From the NCBI GenBank assembly GCA_029855985.1, contig JAGSHR010000190.1:1-5980 (forward strand): a stretch of DNA of 5,980 nucleotides, read 5' to 3'. The position numbers and the translations under genes were made by a program. Shown one piece after another: positions 5,933 through 5,980 of this stretch. Within the stretch, counting starts at the first letter, position 1, and each line of letters begins with the position of its first letter. The notes below the pieces were generated by a model. The model was not told the origin of the DNA, searched no databases, and worked only from the letters and a program-made list of their open reading frames with translations. This stretch comes from Candidatus Njordarchaeota archaeon. Lineage in GTDB: Archaea; Thermoproteota; JANJXX01; Panguiarchaeales; Panguiarchaeaceae.

Positions 5933-5980
5933 TGAGTATTAAATCCTTTATGCTATAAAGTGAGGTTCTAGAGCGAAAAG

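Overview
The window most likely comes from a thermophilic archaeon, probably a crenarchaeote of the Desulfurococcales type (inference). Three things point there: an AT-rich composition with frequent AGA/AGG arginine and ATA isoleucine codons; ribosome-binding sites of the GGTG/GGAG type and a mix of ATG and apparent TTG starts; and a GPT/Alg7-type sugar-phosphate transferase beside large, sequon-rich, membrane-anchored surface proteins. Genus and species cannot be assigned from the sequence alone.

All three genes are on the minus strand, so the reading order is right to left. From 5876 to 4857 is a polytopic membrane enzyme of the UDP-GlcNAc:dolichyl-phosphate GlcNAc-1-phosphate transferase superfamily (MraY/WecA/GPT). 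Its C-terminal half resembles the eukaryotic/archaeal GPT (Alg7/DPAGT1, archaeal AglH) branch, but the aspartate expected to bind Mg2+ is replaced by asparagine. A 328-bp gene-free stretch (4529-4856) follows. It holds the likely terminator of that gene, a cluster of TATA-like TTTAAAA words, a perfect 16-bp palindrome and the probable promoter of the next gene.

From 4528 to 1367 is a 1053-residue secreted, C-terminally anchored protein. It has a signal peptide, two copies of a class-I-glutamine-amidotransferase-like (DUF4350/GldG-like) module separated by beta-sandwich (CARDB-like) domains, three tandem Ig-like domains, and one transmembrane helix with an RRGGA tail. After a short T-rich gap, 1292 (or 1301) to 87 encodes a 401-residue protein with a third copy of the same module joined to a three-helix membrane domain. 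Bases 1-86 hold only a T-rich probable terminator.

The two module-bearing proteins are clearly paralogous over the module and probably act together at the cell surface. The module keeps a Gly-Asp and an Asp-Asp-x-x-Asn signature but has no nucleophile cysteine, so a binding or structural role is more likely than amidotransferase catalysis. The large protein carries about 30 N-glycosylation sequons and the small one only one. This makes the neighbouring GPT-family enzyme a suggestive companion, although the long intergenic region argues against a single operon. No RNA gene, CRISPR array or mobile element was seen.
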